This document shows, piece after piece, positions 1-12,284 of a DNA stretch of 64,000 nucleotides. The notes below the pieces were generated by a model, which worked only from the letters and a program-made list of their open reading frames with translations, did not search any database and was not told where the DNA came from. The stretch comes from Stenopsyche tienmushanensis (lineage: Eukaryota; Arthropoda; Insecta; Trichoptera; Stenopsychidae): assembly GCA_008973525.1 (NCBI GenBank), contig WACJ01000364.1, positions 186,001 through 250,000 on the forward strand, written 5' to 3'. Positions within the stretch are counted from its first letter, which is position 1. Each line of letters starts with the position of its first letter. The translations under genes were made by a program, and so were the position numbers.

Positions 1-885
1 AATTAGTTGCACAGGAAGGGTTAAGTAACCTCATCAGCATTCAGATACTTTGCATATTGATATTAGCCGGCATTGCTAATCTTACAGCAACTACACGAGA
101 TTAGATCCCAGTACAGTGCCAATTAAGGCTCTTCGCATTAACGGAAAAAAATGTTTGCAAGTTTGGCAGGCGAAATCGATAGTTATTTAATCACAAAACT
201 GCGCATAGTTTCTGGCTAACTATACCCGACTATTATATCAGCGCCGGCTTTCAGAATAATCCAATTAATCATTTAAGCAAGGAAGTTCCAAAGTTGAATA
301 ACAACGAAGTATTTCGCCAGACGCCTGGTCGATCATCCGATTACGCCGCTGAAAAAAGTCTTTTCAGCTGATCCTCGAACGTTTTTTACATTGCCTTTTT
401 TTTGGGTACAAACTATAAAATTATAAATAGATTATGAAACACTTTTGTGCCGAACTTCTAAGGCGCAAGCCTTCAAGAAATAAGTACTATATAATGCAGG
501 GCCTTGAAATTTGCTAAGGCTTTACGACAGCATAATTTCGAAATAGCAATTTAAACTACTGGAGTTTATTTTATCATACTTGAATTGAATATATTAATAA
601 ATAATTTTGATAGTTGGAAAATATATTGCTGTAGTATTAACCGTAATGAACTTAAATTTCTTCTTATGTAAGAATAAATAGGATTTTTTTAGCAAAAATA
701 AATCATTTTCATCACAGAATGATTAATATATGAATATGTGGAACCAAAAATATCAATCACATATTACACCTAATTTAAATTATGTAAAATGCAGAATAAA
801 CAAAGACAATTATAATTGCTTAAAGAGGAGTTGATCTATGAATAAGTGATTAAATGTGAACAAATATTTTATTAATCAATTGGGC
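1..885. other. AT-rich non-coding sequence
   Basis: No exon, repeat boundary or RNA gene recognised. Probably intron 2 of alpha-catulin, by exclusion. Confidence 0.4.
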
Positions 886-889
886 GGTT

Positions 890-1187
890 TTTACTGGTTG
901 CTGTCCGCTTAACTGACTGCCGATTTGGTTCTGGAGTGTAGTAATAAATGCATGTTTTATCCATTGTTACATACCATATGAAAATATGTTTTTGCTGCGC
1001 TGAAATAGCTCTAAACAGCGCTCCGAATTGTGGACGCGTTGTTTTTTGTGTGAGCAAACAGCAGTACCGATTTTGAACAAAGCTTTCTCATGGTTGATGC
1101 AAAATGATGAATACACTGCCTTTTGATATACTTAAGATGTCAACTATCTCACGCGACTTCAATTTACGATCGGACAAAACTATGGAA
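890..1187 (-). mobile_element. mariner transposase fragment
   Basis: The minus strand encodes LSDRKLKSREIVDI (helix-turn-helix region), then YVTMDKTCIYYYTPEPNRQS, the segment around the first catalytic Asp. It has internal deletions and stops. Same family as 2786-3488. It abuts a hAT fragment at about 1188 with no terminal repeat. Confidence 0.8.
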
Positions 1188-1188
1188 G

Positions 1189-1552
1189 CCAGGCAACTTG
1201 CTGCTGAAAATGCACGATCAACCTCGCTGGAGGTATTTTTAACAGATATTTAAATGCTAGTTCAAGTTGATGACCTCGTGAGCCCTCATTTTCATATAAC
1301 TGATATAATTCCTTTCTGCTGAGACACGGACCAAAAGTCGCAAAATTCTCGATTTCCCGACAAATTATTTATTTCCGTCGCTGCAGATGAATACTTATAT
1401 ACTATAATACTTTGATGTGATTCGTAATTATATTACGGAGGAATACAAAAATTCTGAACCTCGTATCTACTATATTTCATATCGATATTCCTATTATTAG
1501 AGTCGAGGTGTAGTAAATACATCACCGGTAGGGAAAGGTTAATATAAAAATT
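1189..1552 (-). mobile_element. hAT mini-element fragment (dimerisation domain)
   Basis: Read on the minus strand it matches the elements at 39738, 44779 and 51002: a CCTACCGGTGATGTATTTAC module next to a TTAA (1539-1542), then the ATTTTCAGCAGCAAGTT region coding for the hAT C-terminal FSAAS motif. Truncated on the left by the mariner junction. Confidence 0.75.
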
Positions 1553-2785
1553 TTAGATAAAAATTTCAATCCCGATTTTTTTGGGGTTACGTTTACTAAT
1601 ACGCAAAAAAATATTGTGAAATAATCAAACTGTTTTAATTTACATGAAAAAAAATTATTATATAACAGGATTTAAATAAATAGAATCCACGAAAATAATT
1701 AATCAAAATGCGTATTTAAAACGTAATATTCATTTCGCTAATTAAAGCACTATGCAAAAGGGCTACATCATGGTGACATTTTGAACAATTGCGATGGGTC
1801 CAATTATCTCGGAACCGAACATAAAAAAGGCCGAAACATAAAAATGGTTATTTTACATGTATATATATATACGAATCCTTGTTTTTCGAACTGCAAATGC
1901 GATTCGTTTCGAGCTCACAATGCACAATGGGATTAGTTAAAAGTGTGGTTTTTCATTGTAAATCGATAATTGAGCTCGATTTAATTCGGTTTCTGCAGTG
2001 CAACTGGATTACGGTGTCGATTCCTTTTTATTTCGAATGAAACTAGTGTTTTTTGAACCTATTTTTATATATAAAAATATTTTTGTTGCGATATTAACTA
2101 TTGAGAATATTCTCAGCGAATTATTCATATTGTGTTACGTCTTAGCTGTAACGATATCTGGGGATCTTAATTCAACAAGTGCAGAGATTTTCGATAAAAG
2201 CATATATACAGTTTCAGAATATAAGCCGTGACGAAAGAAGGATACAAATATGAGAGATAGAGGCAATAGCTTTCGGAAGCCTTCGACATTTCATCACATA
2301 TGGCTTTAATGGATGAATAGAAAAGGTACTGGAGGACCCACTCTATTGCTATATTAATATTAAAATATTCGATTTTTTACCCTAGGAAATTCTCGCATAG
2401 TACACTTAGTTTTTTTATGGTAATATAAATAGAATCATTTTTTGCAATTATTTATATGGGACTATTACCAAAATGATTGAGTTACCTTCAGACACTCAAA
2501 AAACCATTGAAAATATAAATTACCATCGTCCATTTGCGATTTGAACACAGCTTCAAAAGAAGATGAAATGCATTAACCTAGATATGACGACATGCAATGG
2601 TGCAATCGGTTCATTCGGGCTCAGTGCTTCTGAAATTAAGTTTCCTTAGAATGAGTTGTCAACATGTGATGGTTTTAGATAAATACGGATTGGGTACGCT
2701 AAGTGCATAAATATTAAATTGCATAAAATAAGATGACTGTCACTCATGAACGAAAAGAACCAAATCATGGAGAATTAGCATATAA
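1553..2785. other. Non-coding stretch
   Basis: AT-rich. Short ORFs only, none recognisable. Nothing further seen. Confidence 0.4.
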
Positions 2786-3488
2786 TACATCAGTCAATAA
2801 GTTCGTAGGATGGCATATAGTTGATGCCACTATTGACAAATAAAGAGATATATAGAAATGAAACATAAAAAATCTCACAAAATAGTTTTGTCCGATCGTA
2901 AATTGAAGTTGCGTGAGATAGTTGATATCTTAAAGATATCAGAAGGTAATGTATTCACCATTTTGCATCGACATTTGTCCATGAGAAAGCTTTGTTCAAT
3001 GTCGGTACTGCGTTTGTTCACAGTTAAAAACAACAACGCGTCCACAATTCGGAGCGCTGTTTGGAGCTTTTTCAGCGCAATAAAAAAGATGTTTTCATGC
3101 GGCATGTAACAATGGATAAATCATGCATCCATTAATATACTCCAGAACTAAACCGGCAGTCAGCTGAGCGGACAGCAACCGGCGAAAACCGCCCAAAGCG
3201 ACCAACAACGCAAATTTTAGCTGATAAGGTTTTGGCCTCCGTATTTTGGTATGCGCTCGATATTTTATTCATCGACTACCTTGAGAAAAGAGGAACCAGC
3301 AATAGCAAATATTTTAAGGCGTCATTGGTGCGTTTGACGGAATAAATCAAAATGTCAAAGAAGCGTTGAAATAAATCTATCGCTCTTGAATGAGAATATA
3401 TTCATGAATAAAGTCAAATTTTACTTAGAAGTTGTTGTCAATAGTGGCGCCAACTATACGTCATCCTACGAACTTATTGAGTGTGTTA
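2786..3488 (+). mobile_element. mariner element with TIRs, internally deleted
   Basis: TA-flanked. Left end CAGTCAATAAGTTCGTAGGA and right end (reverse complement) CACTCAATAAGTTCGTAGGA. The similarity of the ends continues for about 50 bp. The interior encodes VLSDRKLKLREIVDILKISE (DNA-binding helix-turn-helix) and, after frameshifts, FIDYLEK around the second catalytic Asp. At 703 bp it is about half of a full mariner (roughly 1.3 kb). Dead. Confidence 0.9.
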
Positions 3489-3659
3489 ATATAAGATCCA
3501 AACTAATTTGATACAATATAACAGCCATGATTACATCATCGAGCGCAATTTGGACCTCTAGCCTCGAAGACCGACTGTCTCCCTCTATCTCGTGAGCGGA
3601 GCTTTACCACCATATTGCGCGCGCATTCTTCCTTTCCCCGTTCCCGCAGCCTGAGCTTC

Positions 3660-3850
3660 ATTTCGCCAGACCAATATGCGCAAACATGGTACATCCGCTA
3701 AACGTTTCGCATAACAAATTGAGTACACAAACAATATTTGTACTAAGTATACAACATTCACGAAGGTGCATACAACAATTCGGTAAAGTTTTATCGCAAT
3801 CGATTGAACGGTATGGGAGTGTATTAAATACAAACAAAGAACATTGATTT
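3660..3850 (-). repeat. Family D interspersed repeat
   Basis: The minus strand has TGTTTGTATTTAATACACTC followed by CCATACCGTTCAATCGATTG. Homologous copies lie at 8645, 13601 and 18210. Class unknown. No terminal repeats seen. Confidence 0.65.
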
Positions 3851-3859
3851 TTATATATA

Positions 3860-5840
3860 TGATAAATGCATTTGCTGTGCATATAAATGTGTATAAAATA
3901 TTGCCAAAAAATTGTCAAGAAATCAGATTTTGATATCAAATATCGTATGAAAGCAATATTTGCTTCATATTATAATTGAGACTTCAGAGTCCACAAGAAG
4001 AGACGCTTCCTGCCTGCTTGTCCAAACATGAATGCGAATTTAGCTCGGTAGAGCGCTTCGACGAAGACTTCATACGAATATGATCGAACTGTGATATCTA
4101 AGTGATCCCTGAATAGAACACAAAAGAAGTCTCTCGTACCGAATTTAGAAGTAATTAGATTCCGAAAAGGGTCCGAATAAATCGAGCAAAAGCGAAACGG
4201 AGCATTCTGTTTATAAAGGCTACCAATAAAATAGATACATACATCTTTGGAACGCGGGAGCAGAATGAAAACTGGTCGAAATGTGCTCCTTTCGAAACCA
4301 CTGCCTCCAAATTGTATCGGAAACGTGAACTGTGTTTTCATGTGCGACTGGCTGTTTCAGCTGAATTTCAATGCTCCATCGGCAATAAACGAGCAGGTGA
4401 CCCATTAGGACCTTTATTTATGGCTCATAAATGGATCAACGACCGATGTTTGCTTTCGTTATCCTTAATTACGAATAAATGGACACTTCGACGAAGCCCA
4501 CACCTGTCCACAAAGAAAATCGATCTTTTATTTGTATATAATTGTATGTCCATCTGTTTGTTTATCGGAATTAAATCCAATTTTCTAATAATAATTAATA
4601 TTAGCATTGATGCATATTTGATCAACTCAATGTGAACTGTAGAGCACGGCAAAAAATATTTTTTTAGTCTTTTTAGCAATTTAAAACGAAAAAATAAGAA
4701 ACGCTTTATAATCGTGTTTACTCGAGGGATAGATAAATTTTTGATAAGGCAAGTCGCAGTGGAGACCTGTAAGTGCGACCCCATACGGAGCGTTCTTACA
4801 CAAGATTTATTTGAATTAAAAGTCTATAAAGTTTGTTAAAACATAACCAAAAGCAATTTATTTCGTCTAGTACGAAATTACTTTTCTAATTTATTTAAGA
4901 ACTCTTCCGCGTCCATAGCGAACTAAAGGTTTTAAACAGAGTGTATCATGCGAGGGTTGAGCAAATATAATCAGAACAGAGCATCTTCAATGCTGTATTA
5001 ATAAAATACTATTTTATCTGCAATAATATGTCGAAATATGAACATTTTGAATATTTAAAAGGGATGCTCTTCTACTAAGTCTAGAAAAAATGTATAGTTG
5101 TTGACGCTTTGAAACGTTTTCTCAAAGGGCATATAAACAATGAAAGAAGCATGTAAAATGCTGAAGGCATTTTTTACACATTTGTTCTTCATATTTCCTT
5201 GAAAAAATATACTTTTTTTTTGCTTTTTTAAATAATAAAATAACGACAAGCAATGTGTACTTTTTGATGATATATTAATGTAACATTGCAAATATGAAAG
5301 CGACTCTAAGATGCATATTTTAAGCGTCAGCTAAGTTTTTATTCCAGTCTCTGCGAAGAAAAGAAGTACTAGACTCAATGTATGCCAAAAATAATTTTCA
5401 AGAAAATGAATGATTTATAAATTGATATTGAAGAAGTCCTACGATTTGCGTTAGTACATACACATTTTAGTAGAATTAAAATTTTAAAAACCTCACTAAC
5501 AGCTATGTTTATTGGAGCGAAACACTTCAAAACGGCATGGAACGTAAACGCTATTAAATATACATTAATCAGCTTCTGTTTACATTTAGCTTTTTTCAAA
5601 CACAGAATTTCTACGATTACAATACGTTTTCGCTACTTAAAGTTTACCACATAATCAAAATTAACGTAAAGTATACAAAAATACTTGACGATCAATGGTG
5701 AAAATCACTTACATGAGACATTAAATATTTGACGAACATCAGAATTAGCAGTTGTATAAATTGCTCATGGCATTGGTTTGTAGTGTAATAAATCCGGGAC
5801 CCTAATAATAAAGATGAAAAAGAAGAAAAGATCAACGTAT
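3860..5840. other. Non-coding stretch
   Basis: Moderate GC at 3980-4500, with overlapping ORFs of about 100-120 codons on both strands (for example 3970-4341 minus) that match nothing I recognise. The rest is AT-rich. Confidence 0.35.
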
Positions 5841-5844
5841 TTTA

Positions 5845-6040
5845 GCACGGGTGAAATATCATCCCCATGCAATGGCGCTGTTGATCTGTGTAGATTTAAT
5901 TCGCTGGATTAACAGCGTCATCTTCTGTGACACTGCAGACGTCCTTCGCGCATGCGGGAGGACGTCCTTCGCGCGGCCAGATCTCTTTTTACGAGTCTTT
6001 CTATTCGACGCCCATCCATCATAATATTTCGGATCGATTG
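5845..6040 (+). repeat. Family A LTR fragment
   Basis: CATCCCCATGCAATGGCGCT, then GGCCAGATCTCT and TCTATTCGACGCCCATCC match the solo LTR at 23864-24301 (minus). The internal part is deleted. Confidence 0.65.
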
Positions 6041-6139
6041 CCTAGATCCAAATATAGCCTGTTTTTTTAATAATAGTAAAATATCGTTTAAAAATAATGA
6101 TAATTTCGCTAGTCATTATTGTACACTCTCATTTACTTA

Positions 6140-6320
6140 AAACTCAACCAAACGGGGAGGCAAATAGTAAAACCAACAAAATACTCAAAGATTATGGTCC
6201 GTAGATGTCAATATCGGTTCCAGAAATTTAAATCGGGCAATGTAAGCTTAAACGTCTTAGATTTTAAATCGAGTGGCAGTAGACTCGTCGAAAGAATTGA
6301 GGGCTAATAAAATTTATAAA
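6140..6320 (+). mobile_element. mariner N-terminal fragment
   Basis: Encodes CQYRFQKFKSGNVSLN, the mariner DNA-binding domain motif (W/RFQ-F-SG-F-L). Related to the copies at 23300-24895 and 42940-43640. Confidence 0.7.
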
Positions 6321-6454
6321 TTTAAAAGATGCTGCATATCTGGACCTGGACAATCGTAAGGATGAGCCCCAAGACAGATAGAAATGACGGAATACGTTGT
6401 TGGTGGCCAGGGTTCTCTTATAGAGCCACCAAAATAAAAATAAGTAATATGAGC

Positions 6455-6885
6455 TTAACCTCTAAAGGAGTACTATCCCAGGGCCTGAGACCTCCCTCCA
6501 CTTATTCGAAAGAGCCCTCTTGTAGATTGAGCTCGGAGACAGACAGAGACAGAACGTAGCGCACTTCGGGAGACAGAGACGGAAAGCTTCCCCGTATACA
6601 TCACACGATTGTATAGATCGTTAACTCAAATTTATCGACTAATAATGATTTCGATTTCAAGTTTGTTATTTATTTAGGCAAAGTTGAATGAGTCTTGTCC
6701 GATTATCATTTCCTTCTAAAGCAAGAACAAATATTTAAGTTTATGTAAAAAAATAATGTGGTCTTGTATGCTATCAACAGTGCTTATTTACAAATTGACT
6801 CTGCCTTGAATTGAAGATTGTCTTACGCTGATAAGAGCTGATAGAAAGTAATATGTGTAAAGCGATTATGGCATCCACGAAGGCT
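6455..6885 (+). mobile_element. TTAA-MITE family 1, 3'-truncated
   Basis: Starts TTAACCTCTAAAGGAGTACT and is nearly identical to 15598-16083 over about 400 bp. It ends abruptly near 6885 against mariner sequence. Confidence 0.8.
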
Positions 6886-7120
6886 GTCATCCCCATGGAT
6901 CACTGAGCAAACACATCGGCAAAACGAATAGGATGGATGTTATGAGGGTAGGATGGATACTGTACGCCTTCACCAAGCACAACAAAAATCCCCTTTTAAA
7001 TAGCATTGTAACTGGTGATAACTTATTCGCCGAAAAAATCAATGGCTCTCTCGAAAATAACCCCCAATTTCAACCCCTAAGCCCGAATTGACACAATAAA
7101 ACATGGGTTTGACATATTTT
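6886..7120 (+). mobile_element. mariner internal fragment
   Basis: CATCGGCAAAACGAATAGGA, then GGATACTGTACGCCTTCACC correspond to the mid-transposase region also present at 17990, 24330 and 43200. Confidence 0.6.
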
Positions 7121-8640
7121 ATTCTACCGATTTAAACATCGGTACTTTTTATGTCGAAGAAGCACACTCCGCACGAAGGTAGCATCCCCGCTTTAAATAT
7201 GCGATATTTATGTTCCGATTCACAAATTATCAATTAAAATAGGGCAATATTTCTCAATATTTACGGCGGATGATCGCGTGATCCCGAGCGTTTTAAAACT
7301 CAAATTTCACATTATAATGGGCAAATACGAATATCCCAGCGCGTAGAAATTGATTTTTGCGATTTGTCCACACGTATATGTAACCTGAAACGGAGTGGAA
7401 TTCAATCAAGAAGAGCGGTTGAAGCCCGATCGCAGATAATCCGACGACGTCTTTCAATTTTGTCTGCAATCTAGGGGTATATAAAAGGGGAGCATTAGTC
7501 ACATTGAAATCAATCGCTTTTGATCTTATCGCTTCTGTTTTACATATTACGATTCGCAAATGTCGAATCAAAAGTTTGGGGTCGCTTTTCTTATTTGCGT
7601 AGGAATTGATCGGATGCAAAATGGCGAAAGACGATATTTCAGACGGCGGGATTTAGTCCGCTGAATGAAAAATGATGAAGCGCGACGTGAGATTTATTGT
7701 ACGCTGATTCGCGATATCGTTGCAGAAATTAATGTAATTGCAAACAAAGCTCGGGAGTTTCGTTTGGAAGCGGGAATGGAAGATGCGGCGAATTACTCTC
7801 TGAGAAGGACTTATTCGACTAAATTAACAAAAAGTCTATTATGAATCTCAGATTCGCTCTGTTGAATAAATTTGTCGAGGGAATTGGAAAATCTCCAAAC
7901 AATAATTATTGCTTGAAACATTGAAGTATATAAATATCATATTTCCGGCGGGGAAGATTCTGATGCTACATTATAAAAAAGCGCGTGATTCACTTTACGC
8001 GCTTCGCTATGACGCGATTCAAAATTGAGCCGTTCTTGAATATATTTTGGATCAGTAGCTGAATTTAATCCCATATTCCTTCGTCTTTAGTTGAAGGCTT
8101 ATTATGAAAGGATTTGCCCTTTAAAATCCCACTCATAAAACACAAACGCCCTTAGTACTATTTTCACCGAATGTATTCTATAATCCATTTTTTTTCAAAT
8201 ATAAAGGTTAAAATTCGCAATGTACAAAAGCTATAAATAATATTTAATATATTATATAAGCATGATATAATCCACTACAAGTTTTTGTGACCCGATTACA
8301 TTTTTGAGAAACACGGTAACAGCAAACAGAACATTTTTTTCCTAGCATGGTTTTCACAATTTAGGTAAATGAATTAATTTATAAAGCAATTACAGACAAT
8401 GATAAGTAGATTTTTTTAATAACTATGTTTTCATATGAAATGTCCGATTTATGGTCAGTTAATTTATTTTTGCAGAGATGCTTTCAACAAGGAATATTTC
8501 AACAGTGTAGATTAATTTCTTAGATATTTAGACTCTAGGTCTATTTATCATATCTACAATGAACAGACATTGTGACGATGGTGTATTCATTTTAATTAAA
8601 TGATCCATGGCGACGATCGAAATACTTTTACTGTTTTACA
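7121..8640. other. Non-coding stretch
   Basis: No recognisable gene or repeat end. Mixed composition, with some moderately GC parts near 7280-7800. Confidence 0.35.
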
Positions 8641-8644
8641 TAGT

Positions 8645-8830
8645 CAATGTTTGTTTGTTTGTATTTAATGCGCTGCCATACCGTTCATCTGATTGCGATA
8701 AAGCTTTATCAACTCATTGTTTACACTCGCGAAAATAATATGTACATAGTAAATATTTTTTTTGTGTATGCAATTTGTAATGCGAGACTGTTTAAAGTAT
8801 GTACTATATATGTACATGTAAGGTTTTGAG
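8645..8830 (+). repeat. Family D interspersed repeat
   Basis: TGTTTGTTTGTATTTAATGC, then GCCATACCGTTCATCTGATT. Shared with 3660-3850 (minus), 13601 and 18210. Confidence 0.65.
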
Positions 8831-9519
8831 TTTGACATCCCCTGGTCGATGTATTTTAAAAATATTATTGAAGCAGAAACATCTTTAAAAATATCAAAAA
8901 TAAATTAGTGAAAAATACATAAAGCTCTTAATGTTCTGTGAAAATATTTGGGATACAATCCAGCGAGAGAATTTGATCCCGCTCCGGCGATGAAGTAATA
9001 GCGGTCGTAATTTAAAAAGGATTTTCCAAGTGCATTGAGGAAAGTTTTTGCGGCCATTAGTGAAATGTATATAATAGATTTAACGAGGGAATAGATTTTT
9101 CCAGCATAACTGGCGCGTTTGGGAGTTGAGCTTTACGGCTTTTCAGCTTTGCGAACGAGACACTTTGCCGGAGGCAGATAAATAAATGTTGGAAACTAGC
9201 TCCAACTATGCTTCAAAACTTGCCATTTATTTATGGTTCGACTCGAGTGTAATTAGACGCAGTGTTTGTACTTCAGATGACCCTTCAACTTCAACAAACC
9301 TTGGGATTAATCCACCCCGTAATACGAGAAATCTTGATAAAAACAAATTTTATTTCAAAACTAGCGAATACCCGGCATGCGTTGTAATGCCACACTTAAA
9401 TATATAAAGTGTATGTATTTTAATTCAGTTATTATTCAATAACTATACTAAAAGACTAAGTAATTATTTGAGAAGTACATTAAGATTTCAAATATATATC
9501 TTTCCGGTATTTCGAGTCT
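8831..9519. other. Non-coding stretch
   Basis: No gene or repeat recognised. Confidence 0.35.
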
Positions 9520-9800
9520 CCTGTCGAACTCATGGACGCGGACTAACTACCGGCGGCTTGGTGATGCTGCTTGTAAGCATCCTCCGTCCAGTACCGTTTT
9601 GTGAACATGTTCGGGCAAAGCGTCTGATCGCGTGGCGTTCCTTCATTGTATCAGTGGTCCGAAATTCGGTCCGGTTGGACACGGAAACCTTGTGGCCACT
9701 CAGTTTTGGAGGAAAATGCATCCCCGGGGCGTTCTACGATCTCCATCAGGATCGTAGAGGCCCTTCTTTGCGTTCGCTAATAATTGGTGGGTTCGCACCC
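9520..9800 (-). repeat. Family E interspersed repeat
   Basis: The minus strand has GGAGATCGTAGAACGCC, then GAGTGGCCACAAGG and GTCCAACCGGACCG. Related copies lie at 51840, 55915 and 63480. Class unknown. Confidence 0.55.
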
Positions 9801-11910
9801 TTTTTTTTCGGGGCCTGCAAGTGAAACTCAAAACTCTTTCCTACCCTATACAACATATATTTAGGTAATTATTTTCATCTATTTAATTTTTAAACAGTTT
9901 TCATCTATATATTTATCCCTAGTCCTAAGAATCTCAAAGTAAAATTAGAATCTTTAGCTAGCTTTCCCCCGCGCTCAGGGCGCAATCGGACACGGTAACA
10001 CCCGATTTCGTGAGTTGTGAGAGAGAGCATTTGATATTTATATGTGTGTGTATGCAAGCGTGTGTGTGTCACTTGTGAGAGTTGGTTGGTATGCTCCAAT
10101 CAGACGAAATCGCTTGGACTTTGGATAAAATTTAGCGCAGAACACCCGGACTTTAAGGTGTCAATATGAAATTTGCCAGAGAAAATATATTTAATACGTC
10201 AAAATAAATATAAATGAAGGCTAAGCATTACATATGGGCGAAGAAAAATGCCGCCTTACGGAAAATGGAACACCACTCGAAAGATAAATCATCACTTCGT
10301 TCATAAATTAGTTATATCGACGAGTTGCGACCTGGAAAATTATCGACGCGAAGAAATACACGGCATTCGGACACGGAATTTCCCGTAATTTATTTCCAGC
10401 GAAGCCTGCTTTTTTCCCAACCGGTCAACCGCTTCCATGGACAGGTCCTACGTGGGAAGTCCGCCTGGTCCAGGTCGATGGGAAGCTCTTCGGAATGCTA
10501 TAAATCAAAATCCCATTTTGCCCTTACACACCACCGGCGGCGTCCGACGTTTTAATTAATGTTTATCCAGGGAGCGCTAAAAACGGGACCAGAAGTCCCT
10601 GCTTAGCATGGTTCGAAACCGCATCTTTCGACCCCTGCTTGTGGTGAGCCTGCCCAACCTTTTCAGAAGAGATAAAACTATTCGGCCACTTTTGCACTTT
10701 GACGCTCGCGCTGTCCGAGGTATTTGAGTCCACTAAACAGGGAGCCTTAATGCTATTATCGTTATCTGCTTTGTTGCTAGTTGATGAATTTCCTCGGAAG
10801 CACTATTCCAAATTAAGCCCAAAGATACACTCGAAGCTTGCCTTAAGACCCTTAATTTTGGTAAATGATCTTCGATGAGTGGTTTGTTTGCTTGTATAAT
10901 ATTATGTGCTTAGTGCCGAAGCGCCCTTCGCTGAATAGTTACATTCGTGAAAATATGATATTAAATCAAAATTTAATTTTAAAAATATAAATCATACAAT
11001 GAGCTTATTTGAACTAAAAAAATAATATTCTTTTTTTGAAAAAATCAAGATAAATAATAAACGATTATTTCAAAAATCTGCCAACGAAAAGTAATAATCG
11101 CATTCAAAAAGTGTAAAGATATTCAGCCAATTTTTTAAAATAATTTATTACATAGGTCGAACGGAAATAAATCAAATTTTTAAAAACAATAATATATTAT
11201 GTTCGTATCGAGACACGGTTAAAGAAACGCATTTTCGAAGTGAAATTTCTAAAGGCGTAACAAGGCGGATTGGGCTGAATGAGATGAAAAACGAAGCTCC
11301 AAGTGGTAATAGGTCGGAAAGAGAGGGAGAATCTTTTCTATTCTCGCCATCGCACACACACGCACACAGATATGCTACGCGCATGCGCCGTGCTACATAT
11401 ACTGCATGTTTATGCGTAGCATAAAGCAATCAATAAACAAAGTAGCAAGCCTATTTTAATATATATTACACAACACACAGATTCATCTTTTAATAAACAA
11501 TTTCTGTTAACAAATGGAAAAAAGCATTTTAAATTTTATTTCGAAAGTATTAAATATATAATTAATCTAATTCAAGCATGCCACATAGCCACATGTTTTG
11601 AAACAGGAAAACATGCAGCCCAATATAATAGGGTTAAAAACGAATCCCAGGGAATATATCAGACTTTAGACTGTGACATGTACGGCGGGCAGACAAATTG
11701 ACAGATACACCATAAAGTATATTTGTAACTCGACCACAAATCGGCATGGATTGAACATAGTTTAAAAAACGACTGCCATATCGATTTTCTTAGAACCAAA
11801 CTTGCATAAGAGTACTTGAAAATCGATAAAAGAAATAAGATTTGCAAATAATATTAGACGTTAAAATAACTCGGAAAATGCAGCTACTATTGAATTTAGG
11901 ACTAGACGAA
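9801..11910. other. Non-coding stretch
   Basis: A (TG)n-like simple repeat lies near 10040-10070. A segment near 11172-11235 (GTATCGAGACACGGTTAAAG) has a relative at 20460-20525. No exon recognised. Confidence 0.35.
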
Positions 11911-11911
11911 T

Positions 11912-12284
11912 GTTCATCCAGAAAGTAAGGTTACAACATTTATGTAAGATCGAAAAATGTTTGTATTTAATTGAAATTAACAGGATACTAATATACTAAA
12001 CTATTTTTCAATTTCAGAAAAGCTTCTCTCTCTTAGGCAAAAAGATCTAAAAATGCACGCCTTCTCTCAACATCTTAACCTACTTCGTGACATGTTGTCG
12101 ACTCAACACATCACTAACATAAACTTCCACGAGCTTTCGATGGACATTCGCGGCGGAAAAACACATGGGATCAATTAAATTAATCGTTAGGATCCCCCCC
12201 CCCACACACCAGGTGTGCTAAAGTAGAAATAAAAAAAATCTCCCTCCCTCAGGAGCCCTCGTAACCTTACTTTATAGATGATTC
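11912..12284. mobile_element. mariner-derived MITE
   Basis: Terminal repeats TCATCCAGAAAGTAAGGTTA (left) and, reverse-complemented, TCATCTATAAAGTAAGGTTA (right). They match the ends of the larger element at 31484-32268. At 373 bp there is no transposase left. A C-run and AC-rich stretch lies near 12195. Confidence 0.8.
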
